A DNA stretch of 64,000 nt, from positions 620,001 through 684,000 of the forward strand of contig CAVQNQ010000002.1 in NCBI GenBank assembly GCA_963714205.1, written 5' to 3'. Shown here piece after piece: positions 17,181 to 27,037 of this stretch. The notes under the pieces were generated by a model. It was not told the DNA's origin. It did no database searches and saw only the letters and a program-made list of their open reading frames with translations. Numbering within the stretch: the stretch's first letter is position 1; the number at the start of each line of letters is the position of its first letter. This DNA comes from CAVQNQ01 sp963714205. Its GTDB lineage: Bacteria > Acidobacteriota > Terriglobia > Bryobacterales > Bryobacteraceae. The position numbers and the translations under genes were made by a program.

Positions 17181-17747
17181 TCACCCTTTGGCGCCGAGAT
17201 GTTCGATCAGCGTGCGCATATCTTCGGCGTGCTCTTCCTCGTTGGCGAGGATCTCTTCCATGAGCCGCCGGCTGGTGGGGTCGTTGTGGCCGAAGTAGCG
17301 GATCATCTCGGAATAGGATTCGATGGCGATGCGTTCGGCTACCAGATCCTCCTGGATCATCTCGACCAGGCTGCCCCCTTCCACATACTCCGAATGGCTG
17401 CGCATGGCGAGGCCCTCCGGGTTGAAGTTGGGTGCGCCGCCCAATTGAGTGATGCGCTCGGCGATGCGGTCGGCGTGTCCCTGCTCCTCGGCCGCGTGTT
17501 CCGCGAACTCGGCGGCCACGGACTCCGAGTTGAGGCCGCTGGCCATGAACTGATGGCGCTTATAGCGCAGCACGCAGACCAGCTCGGTAGCGAGCGCCTC
17601 GTTGAGCACGCGCACGGCGGTCTCGACATCGCCCTGGTAATTTTCAATTACGGCGCCGCGCTCGATGTGCTGGCGCGCCCGCCGGCGGATCTCCTGGATA
17701 TCGGTCAGGAAGGGCTGCTTGGGTTGCATCGTAGCCATAGACTCCAT
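17181..17747 (-). CDS. ferritin-like (bacterioferritin-type) protein
   Basis: 188 aa, mostly helical. Four-helix ferritin ligands are visible: NEALATELVCVLRYKRHQ, FAEHAAEEQGHADRIAERI, DLVAERIAIESYSEMIRYFG and ANEEEHAEDMRTLIEHL. The spacing fits a di-iron ferroxidase centre. It resembles bacterioferritins or the related DPS/ferritin-like group but has an N-terminal extension of about 25 residues. It probably stores or detoxifies iron. It is divergent from the lolD-like gene, with 136 bp between the starts. Confidence 0.8.
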   Translation of the reverse strand: MESMATMQPKQPFLTDIQEIRRRARQHIERGAVIENYQGDVETAVRVLNEALATELVCVLRYKRHQFMASGLNSESVAAEFAEHAAEEQGHADRIAERITQLGGAPNFNPEGLAMRSHSEYVEGGSLVEMIQEDLVAERIAIESYSEMIRYFGHNDPTSRRLMEEILANEEEHAEDMRTLIEHLGAKG

Positions 17748-17883
17748 GATGCGGCGGGAGTCCGGCGGGAGCGCGTGCGAAGAGTCACGGCGGGTCTCCG
17801 CACTCCCCGAAGCTCGTGATGGAATGCACCGGCGCGGGCCCGCGGCGGCACGCGCGGCCGCCTTGCGCTATGGTATCGGATAA

Positions 17884-18605
17884 GTGCCCGAGCCCTTCAT
17901 TCGCGCCCGCGATTTATCGAAAGTCTACCGGTCTGGAGATGCCGACCTGGTGGTTTTCGAGCACCTCGATCTGGATGTGTATCGTGGCGAGATGCTGGCG
18001 CTGGTGGGCGAATCGGGAGCGGGCAAAAGTACGCTTTTGCACCTTTTGGGCGGGCTCGACAGGCCTTCGAAGGGTACGATATACTACGAGGGTCGAGAGA
18101 TCTCAGGGCTGTCTGACTCGGAGCGGGCGGATTTTCGCAATCGGGATATTGGTTTCGTTTGGCAGATTCACTATCTGCTGCCGGAATTCTCGGCGCTTGA
18201 GAACGTCATGATGCCGTTGCTGATTCGGGGTTGGGCGCATGAGCGCGCGGCTTCGGAATCGCGGGCGAGGTTGGATGAAGTGGGGCTGGGCGCGCGGGCA
18301 TGGCACCGCGCGGGTGAATTGTCGGGGGGGAACAACAGCGTGTCGTTCTGGCCCGTGCGCTGGTGGGAGAGCCATCGATCCTGCTGGCCGACGAGCCAAC
18401 TGGAAATCTCGATTTCCGGACCGGGGAGATGATCTTCCAACTCCTGGCCAGCCTTCACCAATCCCACCGGCTCACCTCGGTCCTGGTCACTCACAATCTG
18501 GCTTTCGCGCGCAGGTGCCACCGCATTTTGAACCTGGAGAAAGGCGGTTTGGCACCCGCCGGGCTCACGGAGCCGCATCCCGGAGCCCAGCCGGAGTATC
18601 TTTAG
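17884..18605 (+). pseudogene. lolD: LolD-type ABC transporter ATPase, one-base frameshift
   Basis: The first frame (GTG at 17884) encodes MPEPFIRARDLSKVYRSG, Walker A GESGAGKST and the Q-loop, then reaches LSGG. There a run of seven G (18324-18330) is one base short of the eight needed to read LSGGEQQR. The correct continuation is in the next frame: VGEPSILLADEPTGNLD (Walker B), the H-loop LVTHNLAFA, and the stop at 18605. Joined, the product is about 240 aa, the normal LolD length, acting in lipoprotein release with LolC/E, which are not nearby. A homopolymer sequencing error is as likely as real loss. Confidence 0.85.
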
Positions 18606-18628
18606 TTTTAGGGGGTCGTCGTTCATTT

Positions 18629-21106
18629 ATGTTCGAGCGATATACGGAAAAAGCGCGCAGGGTCATTTTCTTCGCGCGCTATGAAGCCAGCCAATTTGGA
18701 AGTCCTTACATTGAAACCGAGCATCTGCTCCTGGGCCTCCTGCGGGAAGACAAGGCGCTGGCGAACCGCTTCCTGCGCTCGCACGCCGCCGTGGAATCGA
18801 TCCGCAAGCAGATTGAGGGGCACACCACGATTCGTGAAAAGGTGTCCACTTCCGTGGATCTGCCGCTCAGTCATGAATGCAAGCGCGTGCTGGCCTATGG
18901 CGCCGAAGAAGCCGAGCGGCTGAATCACAAGCATATCGGCACTGAGCATCTGCTGCTGGGGTTATTGCGCGAGGAGAAGTGCTTTGCCGCCGAGATTTTG
19001 CACGAGCGGGGGCTGCGGCTTACCACGATTCGCGAGGAGTTGCAGCGGTCGCAGAGCGAGAAAGTAGCCTCGGCGCGTCCCAAGGAAAGCTCGCTGCTGA
19101 CCGAATTCAGCCGCGACCTGACTCAGTCCGCCATGGATAACGCGCTCGATCCGCTCATCGGGCGCGATTACGAACTCGAGCGGGTGGTGCAGATCCTGTG
19201 CCGGCGCACCAAGAACAACCCGGTGCTGATCGGCGAGCCGGGAGTGGGGAAGACGGCTATTGTCGAAGGGCTGGCGCAGCGCATCGCCGAGGGCGACGTG
19301 CCCTCTTTCCTGGCGGACAAGCGCATCCTGGCGCTGGATCTTTCGCTGATTGTGGCGGGCACCAAGTACCGCGGGCAGTTCGAGGAGCGGCTCAAAACCA
19401 TCATGAAGGAGCTGATGGAAAATCAGAACGCCATCATCTTCATCGACGAGCTGCACACGCTGGTGGGGGCCGGTTCGGCCGAGGGATCGCTGGACGCCGC
19501 CAACATCCTCAAGCCGGCGCTCTCGCGCGGGGAAATCCAGTGCATCGGCGCCACCACCCCCGCCGAATTCCGGAAATCCATCGAGAAGGACCGCTCGCTC
19601 GAGCGCCGCTTCCAGGCGGTCAAAGTTCCGCCGCCCACCGAAAGCGACGCGATCAAAATCCTGTTCGGCATCAAGGACCGCTATGAGAAGTTCCACGCGG
19701 TAGCCTATACCGACGACGCCATCGAGACGGCGGTCTTTACTTCCAGCCGCTACATTCCCGACCGCTACCTTCCGGACAAGGCCATCGACCTGATCGACGA
19801 AGCCGGCGCCCGCGTCAAGCTGCGGCAGACCACCCTGCCGGCCGACCTGACCGATATTCAGAAGCGCATCAAGTTCATCGTGCACCGCATGGAGAACGCC
19901 ATCGCGAACCACGAGTTCGAGAAGGCGCGCTTCTATTCCGACGAGGAGCGCAAGGAGCGCGAGAACATGCGCCAGCTCCGCGAGAAATACAACCTCGACG
20001 ATTCCTCCACCGGATGCGTCACCAAGGACGACATCGAGGACGTGGTGGCGCGCTGGACCGGCGTGCCCATGACGGCCATCAAGGAAGAAGAGATCGCCAA
20101 GCTGCTGCGCATCGAGGAGGAGCTACACAAGCGCATCATCAGCCAGGAGAAGGCCATTTCGGCGCTGGCCCGGGCCATTCGCCGCTCGCGCGCGGGGCTC
20201 AAGTCGAGCGCCCGGCCGGCGGGGTCGTTCCTGTTCCTGGGCCCCACGGGCGTGGGAAAGACGGAAGTGGCGCGCGCGCTGGCGGCCTTCCTGTTCGGCA
20301 GCGAGAAGAGCCTGGTGCGGTTCGATATGTCCGAGTACATGGAGAAGCACTCGGTTTCGAAGCTGATCGGCTCGCCTCCAGGCTATGTGGGCTATGAGGA
20401 GGGCGGCCAGCTCACCGAGCGCGTCAAACGCAACCCGTACAGCATCATCCTGCTGGATGAAATCGAAAAGGCTCATCCGGATATCTACAACATCCTGTTG
20501 CAGGTGTTCGAAGACGGCCAATTGACCGACGGCCTGGGCAACCAGGTGGATTTCAAGAACAGCATCATCATCATGACCTCCAACCTGGGGGCGCGGTATC
20601 TCGAAAAGCGCGGCCACCTGGGCTTCTCGGCCCCGGCCGGCGAGGGCACCTCCAGCAAGGTCGAGGAGATGGTCCGCAGCGAGGTGAAGAAGGCTTTCAA
20701 TCCCGAGTTCCTGAACCGCCTGGACGAGATCATTCTGTTCAGCTCGCTGACGGACGACGACTTGGTGCAGATCATCGACCTGATGGTGGGTTCGGTGAAT
20801 CAGAACCTGGTGGCCAAGCAGGTGAAGATCCGGCTGACCCCGGATGCCTCCAAGTACATCCTCGAGAAGACCTGCGGCGACCGCAGCTACGGCGCCCGCC
20901 CGCTGCGGCGCGCGCTGCAGAGGTACATCGAGGACCCGCTCTCGGAGGCCCTGATCCAGGGCACGCTGCCGCGTCCCGCCGAGCTCGAAGTCTTTCTCGG
21001 CGACACCGGCATTTACTACCGGCAAGTGAACGCCGAAGGCGAGGCCGCCGTAATCGCGGGCGCGACAGCGGAACCGTCTCCCGGCACCCTGCTGTACACC
21101 TTCTGA
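18629..21106 (+). CDS. clpC: ATP-dependent Clp protease ATPase subunit ClpC
   Basis: 825 aa from ATG 18629 (MFERYTEKARRVIFFARYEA). It has a double ClpN domain (residues 1-145) that binds adaptors. AAA1 carries Walker A GEPGVGKT at 202-209. A UVR-like coiled segment (EFEKARFYSDEERKERENM) lies between the domains. AAA2 carries GPTGVGKT near 538. The protein unfolds substrates for ClpP. It begins 23 bp after lolD on the same strand. The frame stays open far upstream through lolD, but only the 18629 start gives the family N-terminus. Confidence 0.96.
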   Translation: MFERYTEKARRVIFFARYEASQFGSPYIETEHLLLGLLREDKALANRFLRSHAAVESIRKQIEGHTTIREKVSTSVDLPLSHECKRVLAYGAEEAERLNHKHIGTEHLLLGLLREEKCFAAEILHERGLRLTTIREELQRSQSEKVASARPKESSLLTEFSRDLTQSAMDNALDPLIGRDYELERVVQILCRRTKNNPVLIGEPGVGKTAIVEGLAQRIAEGDVPSFLADKRILALDLSLIVAGTKYRGQFEERLKTIMKELMENQNAIIFIDELHTLVGAGSAEGSLDAANILKPALSRGEIQCIGATTPAEFRKSIEKDRSLERRFQAVKVPPPTESDAIKILFGIKDRYEKFHAVAYTDDAIETAVFTSSRYIPDRYLPDKAIDLIDEAGARVKLRQTTLPADLTDIQKRIKFIVHRMENAIANHEFEKARFYSDEERKERENMRQLREKYNLDDSSTGCVTKDDIEDVVARWTGVPMTAIKEEEIAKLLRIEEELHKRIISQEKAISALARAIRRSRAGLKSSARPAGSFLFLGPTGVGKTEVARALAAFLFGSEKSLVRFDMSEYMEKHSVSKLIGSPPGYVGYEEGGQLTERVKRNPYSIILLDEIEKAHPDIYNILLQVFEDGQLTDGLGNQVDFKNSIIIMTSNLGARYLEKRGHLGFSAPAGEGTSSKVEEMVRSEVKKAFNPEFLNRLDEIILFSSLTDDDLVQIIDLMVGSVNQNLVAKQVKIRLTPDASKYILEKTCGDRSYGARPLRRALQRYIEDPLSEALIQGTLPRPAELEVFLGDTGIYYRQVNAEGEAAVIAGATAEPSPGTLLYTF

Positions 21107-21158
21107 TATCTGCGTTGCGGGGGCAGGCTCAAAGGTCTGCCCCCCAATGACCAATAAG

Positions 21159-23987
21159 TTAGAAGTGGAAGCCTATGGTTGCCGTGATCGCGCGCGGCGA
21201 CACGTAGTGAGTTCCGCTGAACGTGGAGAGGAAGTTGTAAAGTGCCTCTTTGTTCATCAGATTCACGACCGTCAGGCGCGCGCTCCACTTGCGCTTCTCG
21301 CCGTGAAACAGATTATCGTCTCCCACGCCAACATCGAACAGATTGCGCTGCGCGATGCGCTGCGGGTTGTGGTCCGCGTCCGCAGTGCCGGGAGCGGGAA
21401 TCGAAACCAACGAGGAACCATACAGGTTAGCCGGGCAGAGGCCGGTCGGACTGATCGGAGTCGTGGGCGTCGCATGCACGCTGCCGCAGTAGAGCCCTCC
21501 TTCGAACTGTTGATCGGGCGTGAGGTTGGAGACGTCCACCACGGTGTCGGTCCCACTGGGTCCGTTGGGACAGGCGCCCCCGGCGCAGGGCACCGCGCCG
21601 GTCACCAGCCCGCTGTCATAGCGCCAGTTGAAGCTGATCCACGGGGCGTTCTTCACCGGCTGGTATTGCAGGTGCGTGGTCATATTGTAAAGCTCGTCGT
21701 GATCGATCCGGAATACGCCAAACCCCACGGGAGTCGCGCCCACACCGGCGAGTTGCGGGCTGAAAAAGCGCGCCGCTACGCTGGACGCCACGGCGAACGC
21801 CGTCAGCCCATGGAAGTTGGGAACCGTGGCGCGGAGCGCATATCCGGGGATTTTCGAACTGGTCCATTCGATCGGATAGGTGAGCGGCGTATTCCCTAAT
21901 ACGCTGAAGTCGAAGGCCCGGTGAGTATACTTCCAGATATACTCGCCATCGATCACCAGGTACTTGCCAAATGCCTGTTCGAGGCCGGCATGGAACTCAT
22001 TCCGATGACCGGGCCGCAGAGCCGTGGTTGTCACGCAAGCGCCGCCCGGCACCAGCAACTGGAATGCGGAGATCACGGGGTCGTTGCATCCGAGGCTCGC
22101 CAGCACCAGGTTCTCGTTGAAGGGACTCTCCATGGTGCGGGCATAGGATATCCGCAGAACCGTGTTGCTGGGCTTTATGTTGTACGCGATACCCAGGCGC
22201 GGCTCCCCTTGCGCGGCGCTCGAAATGCCATTGTACTTGTCGAAGCGCACGCCCAGGTTAAAGGTCCAGTTGTGAGCAATGATTGTATCCTGCGTGTAGA
22301 AAGCGAACTCCTTGATGTCGGCATGGCCAAAATATCCATACTCGGTGCTGGTGTTATTGGGGCAACCGTCGGAAGCGGGCAGCGCCCCCGTTCTGGTGAG
22401 GTCGTAACAGCCAAGAATCGGATTAAACGCCGGGACTGGGTTGCCGCTAGCAAAGAACCCCTGACCGACGTTCGCCTGCAACCCTAAACTCGCGCACCCA
22501 GCCGGATCCGTCAACAGAGGGCTCGTGTCCGGGGTGAGGTCGGGATTCAGACAGGGAGCGTTCCCCGTCGGATCGACCAGTCCGAAGTTGTCCCTTTCGG
22601 TGATAAAAGTATGCTCATACTGAGCGCCGATCTTGATATTGTGAATGCCGCTTACATAAGACACACTGGTGCGGCCGCCAGCATTCGTCAAGCGTCGATT
22701 CTGGGCTACGGTCGCGCTCTGACCAACGCCGGCGAAACCAGGATCGGGCGTCAAGTCGGCGAAGGGATTGTCGCTCGGATAGTAGTTGTATTGATCCTGC
22801 CGCAGAAAACCGCCGAACGTGAAGACGCTATGGGGATTGAGCAGACGAGTCCACACGGGAGCTATGTTGAACGTTGTGATCTTTGACCGCTGATCCGCGG
22901 GGCCAACCGGCAAACCATTGGGACCAAGGCCACCGTTATTCACCACGAGGCCGTTCCAGGCTGTCGCACCCTGAGCGTCGTAGGAATTCGGAGTCTGAAA
23001 CCAGGACCGGGTAAAGCCCAGATTGAGGTTGAGCGAGTCCTTCTGGGAAAGCTGGAAATCGAGCCGGTCGAACACGTTCACCTCGTTGCCATGATCGTGG
23101 AAAACCTGGTACTCGGGGCCATCGAGGAAACGGCCGCTGTTCAAACCATTGGCGGAGATGAAGTTTCCCCATTTGGCTTGCCCATAGGCCAAATCGAAAC
23201 CCTCGTTGGAACTGCCGAACGTGCCGTAGGAAGCCGTTATGTCGCCATGGGGCGAGGTGACCCCAAGCCCCGAGCGGGTGGTCACCACAACCACCAGGCT
23301 GGTCTTGCCGCCATACTCCGCCGGTGGCGCGCCTTCCAGGACTTCCATGGACTGGACGGCGTCAACCGGAACCTGGTTTGAAAAGACCTTGCTTTGCTGG
23401 TCTGTGATCGGCTGACCGTCGACGGAAAAGGAGTTCGAGGCGTGATCGCCCAGCCCGTGAAAAAGGCCGTTGGAGTCGGCCGCGACCCCTGGGGTTGCCA
23501 GCGTCACCAGGGAACTGAGCGACGAGGACGCGCTTTCGAGAGGCAGTTTGTCGAAAAGATCCCGATTCACGTCCGTGTGAGTGTTAGCGGTGGTCTCGAC
23601 CAGATCCGCGCCGGCAGTGACGGTCACGGTGGACGTCTGGGTTCCAATCCTCATGGCGAACTTCATTTCCACCGGCACCGGTGAGCGCACATCTACATCC
23701 TGCTCGCTCCCATCAAATCCGACGGCGGAGACGCTGGTGTGGTAATTGTTGAAAGGAATGTTGTCGAATTCGAACCTTCCCTGGTCGCTGGTTACGGTTT
23801 GTCGAACGTATTGAGAGACGGGATTTTGAATTTCCACGGCGGCGCCCTTCAAGGCGGCGCCCGAGGGATCGAGCACGGTGCCACGGATGGTTCCGGCGCC
23901 GGCGCTCATGGTTTGAGCATTACCAGGAACTCCACAAATAAGCGAGAGGGCAGCGTATGCGGCGGTGGCCACAAGGATTCTCTTCAT
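21159..23987 (-). CDS. TonB-dependent receptor with carboxypeptidase-regulatory domain (copy 1)
   Basis: 942 aa from ATG 23987 (MKRILVATAAYAALSLICG, signal peptide). Next is a carboxypeptidase-regulatory/CNA-B-like domain (GTIRGTVLDPSGAALKGAAVEI, residues about 35-115), a plug domain (SFSVDGQPITDQQSKVFSNQ, GAPPAEYGGKTS), and a long beta-barrel ending ATIGFHF with a terminal aromatic. This outer-membrane receptor type is strongly expanded in Acidobacteriota and may take up sugars or peptides; the ligand is unknown. It is a paralogue of the receptor at 31936-34515, and both have a LytTR regulator beside them. Confidence 0.9.
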   Translation of the reverse strand: MKRILVATAAYAALSLICGVPGNAQTMSAGAGTIRGTVLDPSGAALKGAAVEIQNPVSQYVRQTVTSDQGRFEFDNIPFNNYHTSVSAVGFDGSEQDVDVRSPVPVEMKFAMRIGTQTSTVTVTAGADLVETTANTHTDVNRDLFDKLPLESASSSLSSLVTLATPGVAADSNGLFHGLGDHASNSFSVDGQPITDQQSKVFSNQVPVDAVQSMEVLEGAPPAEYGGKTSLVVVVTTRSGLGVTSPHGDITASYGTFGSSNEGFDLAYGQAKWGNFISANGLNSGRFLDGPEYQVFHDHGNEVNVFDRLDFQLSQKDSLNLNLGFTRSWFQTPNSYDAQGATAWNGLVVNNGGLGPNGLPVGPADQRSKITTFNIAPVWTRLLNPHSVFTFGGFLRQDQYNYYPSDNPFADLTPDPGFAGVGQSATVAQNRRLTNAGGRTSVSYVSGIHNIKIGAQYEHTFITERDNFGLVDPTGNAPCLNPDLTPDTSPLLTDPAGCASLGLQANVGQGFFASGNPVPAFNPILGCYDLTRTGALPASDGCPNNTSTEYGYFGHADIKEFAFYTQDTIIAHNWTFNLGVRFDKYNGISSAAQGEPRLGIAYNIKPSNTVLRISYARTMESPFNENLVLASLGCNDPVISAFQLLVPGGACVTTTALRPGHRNEFHAGLEQAFGKYLVIDGEYIWKYTHRAFDFSVLGNTPLTYPIEWTSSKIPGYALRATVPNFHGLTAFAVASSVAARFFSPQLAGVGATPVGFGVFRIDHDELYNMTTHLQYQPVKNAPWISFNWRYDSGLVTGAVPCAGGACPNGPSGTDTVVDVSNLTPDQQFEGGLYCGSVHATPTTPISPTGLCPANLYGSSLVSIPAPGTADADHNPQRIAQRNLFDVGVGDDNLFHGEKRKWSARLTVVNLMNKEALYNFLSTFSGTHYVSPRAITATIGFHF

Positions 23988-24094
23988 TGCCTCAGTATCG
24001 GGAAAGTCGCTTGCCGCACCTACTGAATTCTGACCAGCGGAAACTCTTTCCGAGGGAACGGGCGGGAACCATCCATGAGCGGGCAGACCGCGAC

Positions 24095-24859
24095 TTACCA
24101 CTGCAGAATCCGGCGGATATTGTGAGCCTGGCGCTTGCTGACCACTATTTGCAAAGCATTACTGAGGGTAATGAGCCAGCGCTGGCTACTTAGGCGGCTC
24201 ATTTCCCGGATGTGACTGATATTGACGATTGTACTTCGGTGTACTCTTTGGAACTGGGTATCTCCCAGGCGCGCTTCGATGGCTCGCAAACTCTGCGTTG
24301 CCAGGACGCGCCGCTTCGATGTGATAATCCAGACTAACTCTCGTTCCGCCTGAAAGGCTAAGACTTCATCCATGGCCAGCAGGAAGTACTCGTCGCCGTT
24401 TCGTCCTACAATCTTACGGCCCGAGGATGCGCGGGACGGCTGCGCAGACGCTATCTTGTCCACGGATGCGGCGATCTCGTGGGGCCGGCCCAGCAAATGC
24501 CGGACGCGCTCAACCGACATGCGCAATCGAACTTCGTCGACCGGCTTCAGTAAGTAGTCGATAGCTCCGGCCTCGAAAGCCTCGACTGCGTGCTCATCAA
24601 ACGCGGTGACGATAACGATAACCGGCAGTGCAGGACCGGTAAGATTACGCACAACCTCAAAGCCGCTCATGGCCGGCATCTGCAGGTCGAGAAAGACCAC
24701 GTCCGGTTGGAGCTTAGTAATAGTCTGCAGGGCTTCTTTGCCGTCCGACGCCTCGCCAATCACCCGCACTTCCGGGAGAAGCTCCAGTTCTTCTCGCAGG
24801 ACCCGCCGTGCCATCGGCTCATCGTCGACGATCAGGGCCCTTATCCCCGGAGCCTCCAT
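24095..24859 (-). CDS. LytTR-family response regulator (copy 1)
   Basis: 254 aa. The receiver domain (residues 1-120) has the acidic pocket VDDEP, phospho-acceptor Asp58 in VVFLDLQMP and Lys in LLKPVD. The LytTR DNA-binding domain (about 145-254) contains VLAFQAERELVWIIT, FQRVHRSTIVNISHI and LSNALQIVVSKRQAHNIR. It lies immediately upstream of TonB receptor copy 1 on the same strand, so that gene is the obvious target. No sensor kinase is next to it, unlike the second copy at 34656. Confidence 0.92.
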   Translation of the reverse strand: MEAPGIRALIVDDEPMARRVLREELELLPEVRVIGEASDGKEALQTITKLQPDVVFLDLQMPAMSGFEVVRNLTGPALPVIVIVTAFDEHAVEAFEAGAIDYLLKPVDEVRLRMSVERVRHLLGRPHEIAASVDKIASAQPSRASSGRKIVGRNGDEYFLLAMDEVLAFQAERELVWIITSKRRVLATQSLRAIEARLGDTQFQRVHRSTIVNISHIREMSRLSSQRWLITLSNALQIVVSKRQAHNIRRILQW

Positions 24860-25120
24860 ATTGCCAGATACTACAGGGAATGCGGCGCGGTACCTAGCGA
24901 AAACCCATGAGCGGCGCTACGGCGTCTGGTTAGCGGGCTGAATCCAGTTATGAGCGGTTGCCTGCGAGCACGCTCGAAGGCCGGGGATTCCGCATCCCGC
25001 TGGCCGATCCGACCCGCCCGCCCACGAAGCGGCACACGCCGTTGGTCGAAATGTCGAAGGAGCCGCGGCGCCCGCCATGTAAGATCTGTATAGAATCGCT
25101 TTCCTGCGACAGGAGGGGGG

Positions 25121-27037
25121 ATGAGTGTCGCCGCCAATCCAATCGGCCGGGCGCCTGCCGGCCTCCGATCCGCGCATGAGCCGGATCGCGCACACGGCCG
25201 GGTCGGCCGAACGGATCTCATCCGGTTCACGGCCGTTGGAATGGCCGCCGCCGCGAGCTGGGCCGGAACCGCTCCGCGTTTCGAGGGCATCGATGTCGTA
25301 GCGGTAGCGATGGTGGCCGCCGGAGGTTATCCCGTCTTCCGGGAAGCGTTCGAGAACCTGCTATCCCGCCGCATGACCATGGAGCTTTCCATGACCCTCG
25401 CGCTGGCGGCGGCCCTGGCCATTCGGGAGTTCACCACCGCGCTGTTCATTCTCTTCTTCGTTTTGGGCGCCGAGATCCTGGAGGAACTGACCGTCGATCG
25501 CGGGCGCAAGGCCATACAGAGTCTGCTTGATCTTCTTCCCAAGACGGCCCTCGTCCGCCGCGGCGCAATTGCGCAGGAGTTGCCCATCGCCGAGGTGCGC
25601 CCGGGAGAGATGGTGATCGTCCGGCCCGGAGCCGAAATCCCCGTCGATGGCGTGGTGGTGCTTGGCCATTCCACCGTGGATCAGTCCACTGTAACCGGCG
25701 AATCCATGCCGGCCGAAAAGCTGCCGGGAGCGGGGGTGTTCGCCGGCACCACCAATCAATCGGGCATGCTCGAAGTGAGGACGGAGCGGCTGGGGGCCGA
25801 CACGGTTTTTGGCAGGATCATCGACGCGGTGGAGAGAGCCGAGCACTCGCGCGCTCCCATTCAGAAACTCGCCGACCGCCTGGCTGCCTGGCTGGTGTAC
25901 GTCGCCCTGGCGGCGGCGCTCGTCACCTTCGCGCTGACGCACAACGTGCGCGCGACCATTGCCGTGGTCATCGTGGCCGGCGCGTGCGGCATCGCCGCCG
26001 GCACTCCGCTGGCCATCCTGGGCGCCATCGGGCGGGCGGCCCACGGGGGCGCCGTGGTGAAAGGCGGAAGATACATGGAGGCCCTTGGCACGATCGATAC
26101 CGTGGTGCTCGACAAAACCGGCACCCTGACTTTCGGGGAGCCTTATGTCGTGGACATCGTCGCATGTCCCGGTGTTGACCCCAACCAGGTGGTCGAGATA
26201 GCGGCTATCGCCGAACGGCCTTCGGAGCACCCGCTGGGGCGGGCCATTCTCAAGAGATTCACGCATCTGGGACTGCCGATCGAGGAGCCGGAAGCATTCG
26301 AATACCTGCCCGGCCAGGGCATCCGCTGCACGTGGAACGGCGACGAGATTCTGGTGGGCAACCCGGCGCTGATGAGCCGCCATCTGGACGGCTTCGAGTC
26401 CCAGCGCCGCGCCCTGGCCAACGATGCCGGCAACGTTCTGGTGGCGTTTCGCGGGCGGCTTATCGGCGGGCTGCGGATTGAAGACGTGCTGCGGCCGGAA
26501 GCCGTGGAGGCGGTCACGCGGATCCGCGAGATGGGCCTGGATCTCGTGCTTCTGACGGGAGATCGCCGTGACATCGCCGAGAAGATCGCCCGGCAGTTAG
26601 GCGTCCGGGAATTCGGCGCCGAGCTCCTGCCGGAACAGAAGATGCGGCGCGTGGAAGAACTGATGGCATCGGGGAAGCGCGTGGCCATGGTGGGAGACGG
26701 CATCAACGACGCACCCGCGCTCTCCAGGGCGACGGTCGGGGTTGCCATGGGGTCGGGCACCGACCTGGCGCGCCAGAGCGCCAATGTCCTGCTGCTGGGA
26801 AATCATCTGGGCGATTTAGCCGAGCTCCTGAACGTTGCGCGGCGCTGCCGGCGCATCATCCTGTTCAACTTCGCCGGGACTCTGGGGGTGGATGCCGTGG
26901 GTGTCGTTCTCGCCGCGGCGGGCGTGCTCAGCCCGTTGACGGCCGCCGTTCTGCACGTCTCCTCCGAGATGGCCTTTATCCTGAATTCCGCGCGGCTTGT
27001 GCCGGCCTCGGGCCTGCGCCGCGTAGGGGGCGCGTAG
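25121..27037 (+). CDS. P1B-type metal-transporting ATPase with altered membrane motif
   Basis: 638 aa after an excellent ribosome site (AGGAGGGGGG directly before ATG). P-type machinery is complete: TGES actuator loop, phosphorylated Asp331 in DKTGTLT, the SEHPLGRAI metal-ATPase His-Pro motif and GDGINDAPAL. There is no N-terminal heavy-metal-associated domain. The metal-binding motif of the sixth helix, normally Cys-Pro-Cys two helical turns before TP, is Gly287-Ala288-Cys289 in GACGIAAGTPLAI. The invariant proline is therefore missing and the transported ion cannot be predicted. Its 3' end overlaps the opposite-strand PEP-CTERM frame by 62 bp. Confidence 0.88.
   Translation: MSVAANPIGRAPAGLRSAHEPDRAHGRVGRTDLIRFTAVGMAAAASWAGTAPRFEGIDVVAVAMVAAGGYPVFREAFENLLSRRMTMELSMTLALAAALAIREFTTALFILFFVLGAEILEELTVDRGRKAIQSLLDLLPKTALVRRGAIAQELPIAEVRPGEMVIVRPGAEIPVDGVVVLGHSTVDQSTVTGESMPAEKLPGAGVFAGTTNQSGMLEVRTERLGADTVFGRIIDAVERAEHSRAPIQKLADRLAAWLVYVALAAALVTFALTHNVRATIAVVIVAGACGIAAGTPLAILGAIGRAAHGGAVVKGGRYMEALGTIDTVVLDKTGTLTFGEPYVVDIVACPGVDPNQVVEIAAIAERPSEHPLGRAILKRFTHLGLPIEEPEAFEYLPGQGIRCTWNGDEILVGNPALMSRHLDGFESQRRALANDAGNVLVAFRGRLIGGLRIEDVLRPEAVEAVTRIREMGLDLVLLTGDRRDIAEKIARQLGVREFGAELLPEQKMRRVEELMASGKRVAMVGDGINDAPALSRATVGVAMGSGTDLARQSANVLLLGNHLGDLAELLNVARRCRRIILFNFAGTLGVDAVGVVLAAAGVLSPLTAAVLHVSSEMAFILNSARLVPASGLRRVGGA

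Noticed and set aside
18239..18628. 130-codon N-terminal extension of ClpC
   Set aside because: It overlaps lolD; the ClpN domain begins exactly at ATG 18629.
24860..25120. Possible gene in the gap before the metal ATPase
   Set aside because: Only short frames without ribosome sites; nothing recognisable apart from the strong Shine-Dalgarno of the ATPase itself.
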